Shown here: piece after piece, positions 8,184 to 16,056 of the stretch
Layout of the letters: every line of letters begins with the position of its first letter
How positions within the stretch are numbered: the stretch's first letter is position 1
From: an uncultured Alphaproteobacteria bacterium
Lineage (GTDB): Bacteria > Pseudomonadota > Alphaproteobacteria > Rhodobacterales > Rhodobacteraceae
NCBI GenBank assembly: GCA_902570265.1
Contig: CACFXF010000008.1
Span: 1 to 64,000, forward strand
Length of the DNA stretch: 64,000 nt
Reading direction: 5' to 3'
Position numbers and translations under genes: made by a program
Notes under the pieces: model-generated
The model's database searches: none
The model's input: the letters and a program-made list of their open reading frames with translations, nothing else
Told to the model about the DNA's origin: nothing

Positions 8184-9914
8184 TTACTCTATAGATGATT
8201 TATCTCTTTTATCTGATGTAGCCGCAACAATTGGACTTATTTGACCTCTTGTTTTTACGTTTATACAAGCAGTTTTCTTACTTTCAATTGCACGTTTGAT
8301 TGCTGATTTTATATTCTTTTTATCTGTTACTAATTCTCCATATCCACCAAGCCCAATGAACATTTCATGAAAAGGAATATCTCGAAAATCAGTGGCAAAA
8401 TGCGATCCACTATCAAACATTCTTTCCTGTTGTTGAGAAATACAATCAAGACCACCATTGTTATCGATAATAACGATAATTGGTAGGTTTTCTTGAAAAG
8501 CTACTTCAATGGAAAGACCTCCAGAAAGAAAGGCTCCATCTCCACTTATTAATACTACTGTGTCATTAGGGTTTATCCTTTTTAAAGAAATTGCAAAAGA
8601 TACCCCGAGTCCTAACAAACTGAATGAACCTGGATGCATTATTTTAGATAAAATTTTTCCATTTTGGGCAACTAAATTTGCCGCGATTTCAGACCAGAAA
8701 TGAGTATTACCTCCATCAAATACTAAATGATCTCCATTATCCATTGTTTCCATGACATCTATGGCTAGCTGGAGTGGATGAATAATGCCTTTATTCCAGG
8801 AAGGAGTTGAAGTTTTTGCTTGCAAATCAGATAAAGTTTCCTTCACCCAATTACATCTAAGTTCATAATTTTTTTCAAACCAATTACTTTCAAAATCATT
8901 ATTATAAATTTTCTTATTTTTTAGAGTTTCCTTAAAAAAAGCTCCTGGATCACAGAGCAAAAGAAAATCTGCAGATCTATTTAGTTGTATTTCTTCATCT
9001 GATCCATTAATACAAACAAGTTTCAAATCTTTAGGAAAAAGAGGTGGATTACCAAAATTCATTTGGTTATCTAGCCTAGCACCTACCATAATTATACAAT
9101 CACAATTATTAAATGCCCACTTTGATGGTTGATATTGATGGATATCTGCCAGACCCATCATTTCTTTTGTTTCTTCACCTAAGACTTTTTGATGATATGG
9201 AACATTGAAGATAGGAATATTTAATTCACTAGCAAAACTAGCTAAATCATCCTCTGATTTTGACCACCACACCCCATGCCCAGCAATAATGATGGGTCTC
9301 TTGGATTTTGAAATAGTGTCAATAATATACTCTAAAGATGATGGCTCAGGCCAAACTTTTGGACTATAATTAAGATGATTCACAAAAGGTCTTTCATCAT
9401 CACCAGCGTTCTCTGGGAATGAAGAAAACATTATGTCTACTGGTATACTCAAATGTACAGGGCCAGGATACCCTGAAACAGCAATTCTATATGCCCTGTC
9501 AACAAATTCTTTAATTCTGGTTCCATCTGTAACAGAAAAGCTGTACTTTGTTATTGGATCTGCCATTGAAACATCGTCAATTTCTTTAAAACCACCAGAT
9601 CCCTTTCTTTTTAGAGTAGAAGAACCTGTTATAAAGATTATCGGTGATCTTTCACCCCAAGCCTCCATCATTGCTGGTATTGCATTTGCAAATCCTTCTG
9701 GACCAACTAAACAAACTGATGGTTCACGTGTAATCCGAGTATGTCCATCTGCTAGATGACCTGCTATTTGTTCGTGTGGACAATTGATTACTGGTATTTG
9801 ACAATCCTTAAATCCTTCAAGAGCTGGATTACAAAACCCACCCGCCAGGGTAAAAACATTTTTTATATTTTTATCTAGGAGGGCTTTAGCCAATAAATAT
9901 CCACCACGAACCAT
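8184..9914 (-). CDS. ThDP-dependent enzyme, 2-hydroxyacyl-CoA lyase / acetolactate synthase-like
   Basis: The 576-residue protein has the three-domain POX/ALS layout. Glu48 in CPHEQIAGHLADGHTR is the residue that activates the thiazolium ring. GDG at 458-460 and Asn485-Asn486 form the Mg-diphosphate motif (GDGAFLSGG through IDNNGG). The middle domain has VGARLDNQMNFGNPP, close to the GARLN..HFG..P stretch of 2-hydroxyacyl-CoA lyase and oxalyl-CoA decarboxylase. No ALS regulatory partner is present. Likely reactions are C-C cleavage of a 2-hydroxyacyl-CoA or decarboxylation of a 2-oxo acid. It lies directly after the 2-hydroxy-acid oxidase gene, which could make such a 2-oxo acid. The ThDP family is certain, the substrate unknown. 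Confidence 0.8.
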   Translation of the reverse strand: MVRGGYLLAKALLDKNIKNVFTLAGGFCNPALEGFKDCQIPVINCPHEQIAGHLADGHTRITREPSVCLVGPEGFANAIPAMMEAWGERSPIIFITGSSTLKRKGSGGFKEIDDVSMADPITKYSFSVTDGTRIKEFVDRAYRIAVSGYPGPVHLSIPVDIMFSSFPENAGDDERPFVNHLNYSPKVWPEPSSLEYIIDTISKSKRPIIIAGHGVWWSKSEDDLASFASELNIPIFNVPYHQKVLGEETKEMMGLADIHQYQPSKWAFNNCDCIIMVGARLDNQMNFGNPPLFPKDLKLVCINGSDEEIQLNRSADFLLLCDPGAFFKETLKNKKIYNNDFESNWFEKNYELRCNWVKETLSDLQAKTSTPSWNKGIIHPLQLAIDVMETMDNGDHLVFDGGNTHFWSEIAANLVAQNGKILSKIMHPGSFSLLGLGVSFAISLKRINPNDTVVLISGDGAFLSGGLSIEVAFQENLPIIVIIDNNGGLDCISQQQERMFDSGSHFATDFRDIPFHEMFIGLGGYGELVTDKKNIKSAIKRAIESKKTACINVKTRGQISPIVAATSDKRDKSSIE

Positions 9915-11072
9915 TTAATTATCCCTATAACTATAAGTATCATTTCCAAAAATTACGTCTTTTGTTAGACTATCAATAGATGTCTTACCCAATTGAGCAA
10001 GTGTAGAGTCTATCTGCTTTCCCAGTAATTTAATTAAATGAATTATATATTCTTTTTTACCTAAAGCACTAGCAAAAAGAAATGGTCGACCTAAAAATAC
10101 AAAATCCGCTCCATACGAATAAGCTTTAACTATATCTTCACCAGTTCTAATACCACTATCAAATAATATTTGACAGTTATTTCCCATTTCACCTCTTATT
10201 ATTTTAAGTAAATCAAGCGTTGCAGGAGCACTTTCTAACTGTCTTCCCCCGTGATTAGAAATATAAATACCCGTACAACCGCAATTTATACTATGATATG
10301 CGTCTTCCAAAGATGTAATACCTTTTACATAAAGATTTCCAGGCCAGTGATCTCTTAACATTTTCAAAAACTCTAAATCAGGTATTAATCTACTACCAGA
10401 ATTTCTTTCAAAAAACTTTTTCCCGTCAGTAGATAATCCTAAGTTATGTGCAAATTCTGGTTTACCATAAAAAAGATATGGAATTGCCCAAGAAGGATGT
10501 AATGCACAATCGATTATTTGCTTTAATCCGAATGTAAACGGTGCTGTGAATCCGTCTCTAAGCTCTCTTGGACGAAACCCAGGCGCTGGAACATCAACTG
10601 AAATAATAAGGTTTTCAACACCTGCTTTCTCTACTCTCTTTACTAATTTAAGTGTATTTTCAATACTACTCCCCATGTAAAGTTGGAACCAAACATTTTT
10701 AGATGCTATTTTATAAATTTCTTCAACTGAACTAGAAGCAGCAGTTGAAACACATAAAGGAATATTTTGTTTATTTGCACTTTGAGCCAACATTATGTCT
10801 GCTTTAGGGTTTGATACATTACATAAACCCATTGGTGCTATTCCAAAAGGATAATTGAATTCTTGATTATTTATTTTTTTTGACTGATTTCTATTTTTTA
10901 CATTTAAAAGAGTTTTAGGTTGAAGTAATAGTTTTTTAAATGATAATGAATTTCTTTTAATTGCAAGTCCATCGCCAGCACCACCATCAATATAACCAAA
11001 AACCATTTTTGGTAATTTTTTCTTAGCAAAAAAGCGAAAATCCTCTAAAGTCTGAAGGTTATTAAGATTCAA
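9915..11072 (-). CDS. FMN-dependent alpha-hydroxy-acid oxidase/dehydrogenase
   Basis: A protein of 385 residues in the lactate dehydrogenase LldD / glycolate oxidase / mandelate dehydrogenase family. PKMVFGYIDGGAGDG near 21-35, APMGLCN at 79-85, Lys250 in LYVKGITS, His274 and Arg277 in SNHGGRQLE, and DSGIRTGEDIVKAYSYGADFVFLGRP mark the FMN site; His274 is the catalytic base. The enzyme oxidises an L-2-hydroxy acid to the 2-oxo acid. It appears to be the first gene of the minus-strand operon that continues through the ThDP enzyme (adjacent, no gap) to HutF. The roughly 100 bases before it are AT-rich and should contain the operon promoter. The substrate is unknown. Confidence 0.87.
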   Translation of the reverse strand: MNLNNLQTLEDFRFFAKKKLPKMVFGYIDGGAGDGLAIKRNSLSFKKLLLQPKTLLNVKNRNQSKKINNQEFNYPFGIAPMGLCNVSNPKADIMLAQSANKQNIPLCVSTAASSSVEEIYKIASKNVWFQLYMGSSIENTLKLVKRVEKAGVENLIISVDVPAPGFRPRELRDGFTAPFTFGLKQIIDCALHPSWAIPYLFYGKPEFAHNLGLSTDGKKFFERNSGSRLIPDLEFLKMLRDHWPGNLYVKGITSLEDAYHSINCGCTGIYISNHGGRQLESAPATLDLLKIIRGEMGNNCQILFDSGIRTGEDIVKAYSYGADFVFLGRPFLFASALGKKEYIIHLIKLLGKQIDSTLAQLGKTSIDSLTKDVIFGNDTYSYRDN

Positions 11073-11169
11073 AATAAAGCTCTACTTTTAAAACAAATCA
11101 TTATTTCATTTAAGATATATTATCTCTCAAATTACTCAATAAATATTATATACTTATAAATACAAAATA

Positions 11170-12564
11170 TTAATTTAATAAATCACTAGCAGTGAGAAAC
11201 GTATTTGTTTTATTTTCAGTAGCCTTTTTTGCTAAATTAGTGTGAAGCCAAACACCCGATCTTGCTGGCGTTTTAGAACCAGCTGACCATATTCCAGCTA
11301 TTAATCCAGCTAATATATCGCCAGATCCTGCAGTTCCCAAATCGGGCATGTTAAAGTTATTTATCCATAACTTATTTGTTTCATATATTAATGTACCTGC
11401 TCCCTTTAAAACCCAATCACCCCCATACTTCTTTTTGACAAATTCAATTGTTTCGAACCTGTCTAACTTTTTTTGTTCAACAAGATCTCTTGCTTCTCCT
11501 TGATGTGGCGTTCCTACAAATCGGTAACTACGTTTCTTGTTAGACTTAGCAAGCCAACGTAAACCACCAGCATCCATAACTAAAGGAATTTCAAAATCCC
11601 ATATAGTCTCAATAATTTCTTCAAATCCAGTAGATAAACCTGGACCCAATACACAGACTTTAGACATCATTAAGTATTTTGATATTTCTTTTATCTCTGG
11701 CTTAACTGTTATTAGTTCTGGGGGATAATTAAGCTTTTCTGTATCAGTAACCCAGAACACTTTACCAGCACCTGACCTCAGAGCAGACATACCAGATAAT
11801 ATACCTGCCCCTTCCATACCTTTCATTCCTCCAAATACTAATACGCTACCTTTGTCACCTTTGTGTGATGATGGTTTTAAAATATTAAAATGACAATCTG
11901 ATTCCTCTAATAAAGTTGCATCTGGTAAAACTTTAGGTTGGGTAATTCCAATATTTTTAAATATAATATCACCTGTATGATCAACTGCTTCCCCGGTTAA
12001 AAGCCCCTTTTTCATAGCTAAAAATGTAATTGTAGTTGTAGCATTGACAGCAGGAAAATAAGCTTCACCCGTTGTGCCATTAACTCCACTAGGTACATCT
12101 AGGGAAATTATTTCTTTACCTTTATTTTTGGCTTTAATTAAATCTTTAATAATAGAGTTATAAGGTGGTTTTGGTGATTTTTGTATACCAGCACCAAGTA
12201 ATGCATCCACGTAAATATCAGCCTCTTTCAATGGTTTAGAGTACTTTTTTACCTTAACTCCTAATTTTAAACATAGCTTTAAAGCTGATTTTGCTTCTTT
12301 TTTTGTTGGTTCTTCAACTTTATATATTTCAACTATCCTACCTGCCATAAAAAGCAGTGCACCCAAACCAAAGCCATCTCCACCATTATTACCTTTACCA
12401 CAAAGTATAATTACTTTTCGTGCAGTATTTAAATTTATATGTTCATATGCAGCAAAAGCTGCTTTCATCACAAGTGAAAAACCTTTACTGCCATTATCAT
12501 ATAAATGCTTTTCTATTTCATAAACTGACTTAGTAGAGAATAAGCTTTTGTATTTATCCCCCAT
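11170..12564 (-). CDS. nnr: Bifunctional NAD(P)HX epimerase/dehydratase
   Basis: The 464-residue protein repairs hydrated NADH and NADPH. The N-terminal epimerase half (about 1-210) has CGKGNNGGDGFGLG near 55-68 and LDVPSGVNGTTGEA. The C-terminal ADP-dependent dehydratase half (about 215-464) has HKGDKGSVLVFGG, VLGPGLSTG, GTPHQGEARDL and the nucleotide-binding DLGTAGSGDILAGLIAG. Fusion of the two activities is usual in bacteria, and the length is a little under the typical 490-500. It is a housekeeping gene standing between the unknown catabolic operon and the formate dehydrogenase locus, about 25 bases after the WD40-cytochrome stop, so it may be read through from upstream. Confidence 0.9.
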   Translation of the reverse strand: MGDKYKSLFSTKSVYEIEKHLYDNGSKGFSLVMKAAFAAYEHINLNTARKVIILCGKGNNGGDGFGLGALLFMAGRIVEIYKVEEPTKKEAKSALKLCLKLGVKVKKYSKPLKEADIYVDALLGAGIQKSPKPPYNSIIKDLIKAKNKGKEIISLDVPSGVNGTTGEAYFPAVNATTTITFLAMKKGLLTGEAVDHTGDIIFKNIGITQPKVLPDATLLEESDCHFNILKPSSHKGDKGSVLVFGGMKGMEGAGILSGMSALRSGAGKVFWVTDTEKLNYPPELITVKPEIKEISKYLMMSKVCVLGPGLSTGFEEIIETIWDFEIPLVMDAGGLRWLAKSNKKRSYRFVGTPHQGEARDLVEQKKLDRFETIEFVKKKYGGDWVLKGAGTLIYETNKLWINNFNMPDLGTAGSGDILAGLIAGIWSAGSKTPARSGVWLHTNLAKKATENKTNTFLTASDLLN

Positions 12565-12589
12565 TAATATATCCTTCTATATATAATAA

Positions 12590-13966
12590 CTATTGAGTAG
12601 CGTCTTTCAGGAAATAAATTAAGTCAAGCCTATCACTATCTTTTTTTATTTTTTGAATAGGCATTTTTGTTCCTGGCGTAACTATTTCAGGACCCTCTTT
12701 AAAGAGCCTGCTAATTGTATCTTCATTCCAAATTATGTCAGAATCAATTAAGGCCTTTGAGTAAGAATAACCTTTTAAAGATCCTGCTGTTCTACCAAAA
12801 ACACCATGCAAGGGTGGTCCAGCCCTTCTTCCTATATCTTTACTATCAAGTGTATGACAAATGCTACATTTTCTTGCAAATTGCAAAGCACCATTACTTA
12901 AAGCATCTGTCTGATGGAATCGACGATCATTTATTTTAGGTAGGAAATAATTAGAATGAAAAGAATTTAATTTCCATTCTGTTAATGTATCATCAAGACC
13001 ACCAACTATTACAGTTTCATTAATATGATTATAGACAACATCCCATACAGGCCCGTCAACAGCAAGAAAATCTTTTTCTACCTCCATTGTTTTTAAATTT
13101 AAAAGTAAAACCCTTCCTCTCATATTTCCAAATACAGCCATTTCATATTTGGGATAATAATTAAGCGCTGATACTGGTGAACCTTCTTCCCAAAGTTTAA
13201 ATAATTCTTTTCCTTCCTCAAATTGCTGTACTCTCATAAGACCATCAATAGTACCATAAAGAATTAGACCGTTTTTTTCATCTATTTTGAGTACATTAAC
13301 TCCCCAACCGTTATCTATAAGTGTTCGAATTTCAAATCCTTCTATAATATTCCATAACCGTATAGTTCCATCATATCCGGCGGAATAAAGATGTTTGCCA
13401 TCAGAAGAAAAATTAACTGCATTAACCGGTCCGTCGTGACCAACTATAGAATTAATTAATTTACCATTTGCTGTATCCCAAATTTTTATAGAATGGTCCC
13501 AACCTGCACTAGCTAATTTTCTTTCATCTTTAGAAAAGTCAATATCAACAACTTTAGCTGTATGGCTAGACAAAATGATTGGTGAATTAATTTTATTTTT
13601 AAGTTCTTCTGTATTCCAAACAAGTATTTGTGCATCATCTCCACCAGTAGCTAATAATTTTCCTGAACCTGAAAATTTGGCTACATTTACAGCTGCATCG
13701 TGACCAATTAATTGTTGTACTTCTTTAATTTCATCAAACTCCCACAATAGAACAGAATAATCAAAACTAGTTGAAGCTAACAAATTTTTTTCAACAGATG
13801 TAGCTAAACCCATAACTGGTCCTCCATGACCCTCATATTTCAGAGGTTTAGAGAGAACATAACTCATAAAAGTAAATAAAAAAAATACGACTAAGATAAG
13901 ACACAAAAAGATCTTAAAAAGAGTTTTTTTATAAATTAAGAGTTCTTCAAAAAGCAGTACATGCAT
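12590..13966 (-). CDS. Membrane-anchored WD40-repeat protein fused to a cytochrome c domain
   Basis: This 458-residue protein has one membrane segment (about 15-38), then a beta-propeller with repeats ending in forms such as VLLWEF, ILVWNT, IKIWDT and IRLWNI (about 45-335). A C-terminal monohaem cytochrome c (about 350-458) has the haem motif CSICH at 367-371 and a probable axial Met in PGTKMPIQ near 434. RRAGPPLHGVFGRTAG is typical of class I cytochrome c. The topology places propeller and haem in the periplasm. It follows a 41-residue membrane protein and the formate dehydrogenase cytochrome b subunit, so it may accept electrons from that enzyme or hold the complex. That role is inference; I know no characterised member. 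Confidence 0.85.
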   Translation of the reverse strand: MHVLLFEELLIYKKTLFKIFLCLILVVFFLFTFMSYVLSKPLKYEGHGGPVMGLATSVEKNLLASTSFDYSVLLWEFDEIKEVQQLIGHDAAVNVAKFSGSGKLLATGGDDAQILVWNTEELKNKINSPIILSSHTAKVVDIDFSKDERKLASAGWDHSIKIWDTANGKLINSIVGHDGPVNAVNFSSDGKHLYSAGYDGTIRLWNIIEGFEIRTLIDNGWGVNVLKIDEKNGLILYGTIDGLMRVQQFEEGKELFKLWEEGSPVSALNYYPKYEMAVFGNMRGRVLLLNLKTMEVEKDFLAVDGPVWDVVYNHINETVIVGGLDDTLTEWKLNSFHSNYFLPKINDRRFHQTDALSNGALQFARKCSICHTLDSKDIGRRAGPPLHGVFGRTAGSLKGYSYSKALIDSDIIWNEDTISRLFKEGPEIVTPGTKMPIQKIKKDSDRLDLIYFLKDATQ

Positions 13967-13976
13967 TTAATACTAA

Positions 13977-14102
13977 TTAGTCTAATCTTACTGAACTAGA
14001 AGATGTCATTTCCAAAGTTGAGTATCCAGAAGTTTTTAAAAATTCTGCTGCTCCAAAAGAAATAGCAAACATAACAACTATTGCAATTATAAATGGTTTC
14101 AT
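13977..14102 (-). CDS. Small single-pass membrane protein (41 residues)
   Basis: A short frame that is easy to miss starts at ATG 14102-14100 and ends with TAA at 13979-13977. It begins MKPFIIAIVVMFAISFGAAE, a single hydrophobic segment, and ends in a polar tail SSSSVRLD. It lies 17 bases downstream of the cytochrome b subunit gene and 10 bases upstream of the WD40-cytochrome gene, so it is embedded in the operon. I recall similar short proteins ending in SVRLD near cytochrome genes of alphaproteobacteria, but cannot confirm it here. A structural or assembly subunit of the formate dehydrogenase membrane complex is the natural guess. Confidence 0.65.
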   Translation of the reverse strand: MKPFIIAIVVMFAISFGAAEFLKTSGYSTLEMTSSSSVRLD

Positions 14103-14119
14103 CTTAATTAACCTCTACT

Positions 14120-15328
14120 TTATTCAGCTGGAGTAATTGTTTTTTTTGATACTCTGGAATCTTGACTAGAAACTTCTTCTTCCCAAATATCATGATGTTG
14201 TTTAGCCCAATTAACATCCACTTGGCCAGAACCCATAGCATCATAAGCACCAACCATACCAACTGAACCAATATATATATGTGCTATTATGATTGCCATC
14301 ATTATAAAAGCTACAATACTATGCCAAATTTGAGAAAGTTGCATCTCTTCGTGAGGCAATAAATTTGTGGGTAAAGGATCCATTCCTAAAAATCCTGTAA
14401 TACCTAAAGCATTTAATTTAGCGAATGTTGCTGCAAACATTGGGAATTCAAATGGGAAAAGCAAAGAGAGACCTGATAAAGAAACAGATGTTCCCAAAAT
14501 AATTACAACCCAAAAAATTATTTTTTGGCCAGCATTAAACTTTTTTGCAGATGGGTGAGAATGCGCTGAAAAAATACCACCACCTTTTAAAATCCATTTA
14601 ATGTCCAGTTTAGTAGGAATATTATGTACAACCCAAAATACAAAAATTAAAACTAAACTTAACATAAATGCCCATGAAACATTATTATGTATCCACTTTG
14701 AACCAATCGCAAATATAGAAAAAGTTTCATGTCCAATTACAGGAATTAGAAATGTTCTACCAAATAGTGTCAAAATACCAGTTAGACCAAGGAGAATGAA
14801 AGATGATGCTAATAACCAATGTGCAAATCTTTCAACAGGTTTAAATCGTTCTATTGTTATCCCAGATAACCCTTCCTCTACAGGTATTCTTCCTCTTATC
14901 AAATAAAAAAAGGATAATAAAGCAATAATGCCTAATAATGCTATTCCACCATACTTTTGTAATGGGCCTTCTCTCATCATTAACCAACTCATTCCGGAAT
15001 CTTGAACTAGTATTTCAGAAGCTGCAGTCTTACTCGAAACATTAATGTCAGCTTCATTATATCTCAACTGCCTAAATATTTCAGCATCAGAAGTTAGACC
15101 TAGTGTTCCTAGAGGAATTATTGTACTTGAAGTACCATCCGTAACTCCCAAAGCATTTTTTCTAAACTCATAATCTACATTTTCACCTTTTTGACGTGCT
15201 AAAATATCCTCAAGTGTTTGAGCACCACCAGTAGCAGCTCTTGTATTTGTATTGGTTTGATTAGTTTCTGAAAAACCGAAGGTAGATAATGATAAAAAAA
15301 CAATTATCAAAGAAAAAATTTTAGACAT
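14120..15328 (-). CDS. fdhC: Formate dehydrogenase gamma subunit (cytochrome b)
   Basis: A 402-residue membrane subunit. A signal peptide (to about residue 20) and a periplasmic region of about 110 residues come first. A first hydrophobic helix (GIALLGIIALLSFFYLI) follows, then the FdnI/FdoI core with ERFAHWLLASSFILLGLTG (quinone and haem region), several helices and IWHSIVAFIMMAIIIAHIYIG. Histidines in ERFAHW, VVHNIP and IWHS/IAHIY fit haem b ligation. The subunit passes electrons from the iron-sulfur subunit to the quinone pool. It lies downstream of the catalytic and iron-sulfur genes, separated by a strong hairpin. The long N-terminal extension before the first helix is usual for the alphaproteobacterial form. 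Confidence 0.88.
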   Translation of the reverse strand: MSKIFSLIIVFLSLSTFGFSETNQTNTNTRAATGGAQTLEDILARQKGENVDYEFRKNALGVTDGTSSTIIPLGTLGLTSDAEIFRQLRYNEADINVSSKTAASEILVQDSGMSWLMMREGPLQKYGGIALLGIIALLSFFYLIRGRIPVEEGLSGITIERFKPVERFAHWLLASSFILLGLTGILTLFGRTFLIPVIGHETFSIFAIGSKWIHNNVSWAFMLSLVLIFVFWVVHNIPTKLDIKWILKGGGIFSAHSHPSAKKFNAGQKIIFWVVIILGTSVSLSGLSLLFPFEFPMFAATFAKLNALGITGFLGMDPLPTNLLPHEEMQLSQIWHSIVAFIMMAIIIAHIYIGSVGMVGAYDAMGSGQVDVNWAKQHHDIWEEEVSSQDSRVSKKTITPAE

Positions 15329-15383
15329 AGCATACCCATCATATATAACACTTTATAATTGTAATTTATAATACAACAAAAAC

Positions 15384-15415
15384 AAATGGAGGAAAAATAA
15401 ATTTTTCCTCCATTT
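15384..15415 (-). terminator. Strong hairpin between fdhB and fdhC
   Basis: A perfect 15-base inverted repeat (AAATGGAGGAAAAAT and its complement) at 15384-15398 and 15401-15415, with only two bases between the arms. The innermost A-T pairs would open to a larger loop. On the minus strand it follows the fdhB stop by about 17 bases and is followed by a T-rich stretch. This fits an intrinsic terminator or attenuator inside the operon, limiting read-through into the cytochrome b gene, or an mRNA-stabilising stem. Confidence 0.75.
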
Positions 15416-15432
15416 TTTAATTTTTAATTATA

Positions 15433-16041
15433 TTATGTACCTTTTTGATCGTACGCAGTTCCCCAGCCCCAAGCTCCAGAGCCAAATCCCCTTGCAACAA
15501 CTCTTTCTCTATATACTGCAGACACATCATCAGCGTCGCCAGCTAATAATGCTTTAGTTGCACACATCTCTGCACAAACAGGTAATTTACCTTCAGAAAC
15601 TCTATTACGACCATATTTTTGAAATTCCATTTCAGAATCATCATCTTCAGGTCCACCAGCACAGAAAGTACACTTATCCATTTTCCCTCGTGAACCAAAA
15701 TTACCAGCCTGAGGAAATTGAGGTGCTCCAAAAGGACAAGCATAAAAACAATATCCACATCCAATACAAAGATCCTTGGAGTGAAGCACAATTCCATCTT
15801 CTGTTTGGTAAAAACAATCAACAGGGCAAACTGCCATGCATGGTGCATCTGAACAATGCATACATGCTACTGAAATTGATCTTTCTCCTGGAGAGCCATC
15901 ATTGATCGTAACAACTCTTCTTCTATTGATACCCCAGGGTACTTCATTTTCATTTTTACACGCTGTTACACAGGCATTACATTCTATACAACGCTCAGCA
16001 TCACATAAAAATCTCGCTCTTGCATTTCCACCTAATGACAT
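15433..16041 (-). CDS. fdhB: Formate dehydrogenase iron-sulfur (beta) subunit
   Basis: A 202-residue four-cluster ferredoxin subunit. Cysteine sets appear as CIECNACVTAC, CMHCSDAPCMAVC, CIGCGYCFYAC and the split CTFC / CAEMC set, the arrangement of FDH3-type beta subunits. It carries electrons from the periplasmic catalytic subunit to the membrane cytochrome b. There is no own signal peptide or C-terminal anchor, so it should be exported piggy-back with the TAT-signal catalytic subunit. It starts about 15 bases after fdhA, with GGAGGATT just before its ATG. The protein is shorter than E. coli FdnH (about 290), which carries a membrane anchor. Confidence 0.92.
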   Translation of the reverse strand: MSLGGNARARFLCDAERCIECNACVTACKNENEVPWGINRRRVVTINDGSPGERSISVACMHCSDAPCMAVCPVDCFYQTEDGIVLHSKDLCIGCGYCFYACPFGAPQFPQAGNFGSRGKMDKCTFCAGGPEDDDSEMEFQKYGRNRVSEGKLPVCAEMCATKALLAGDADDVSAVYRERVVARGFGSGAWGWGTAYDQKGT

Positions 16042-16056
16042 TGTTTAATCCTCCTT

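Noticed and set aside
15543-15905. Frames on both strands over fdhB (115 and 101 residues)
   Set aside because: They overlie the strongly conserved four-cluster iron-sulfur subunit and contain no recognisable domain.
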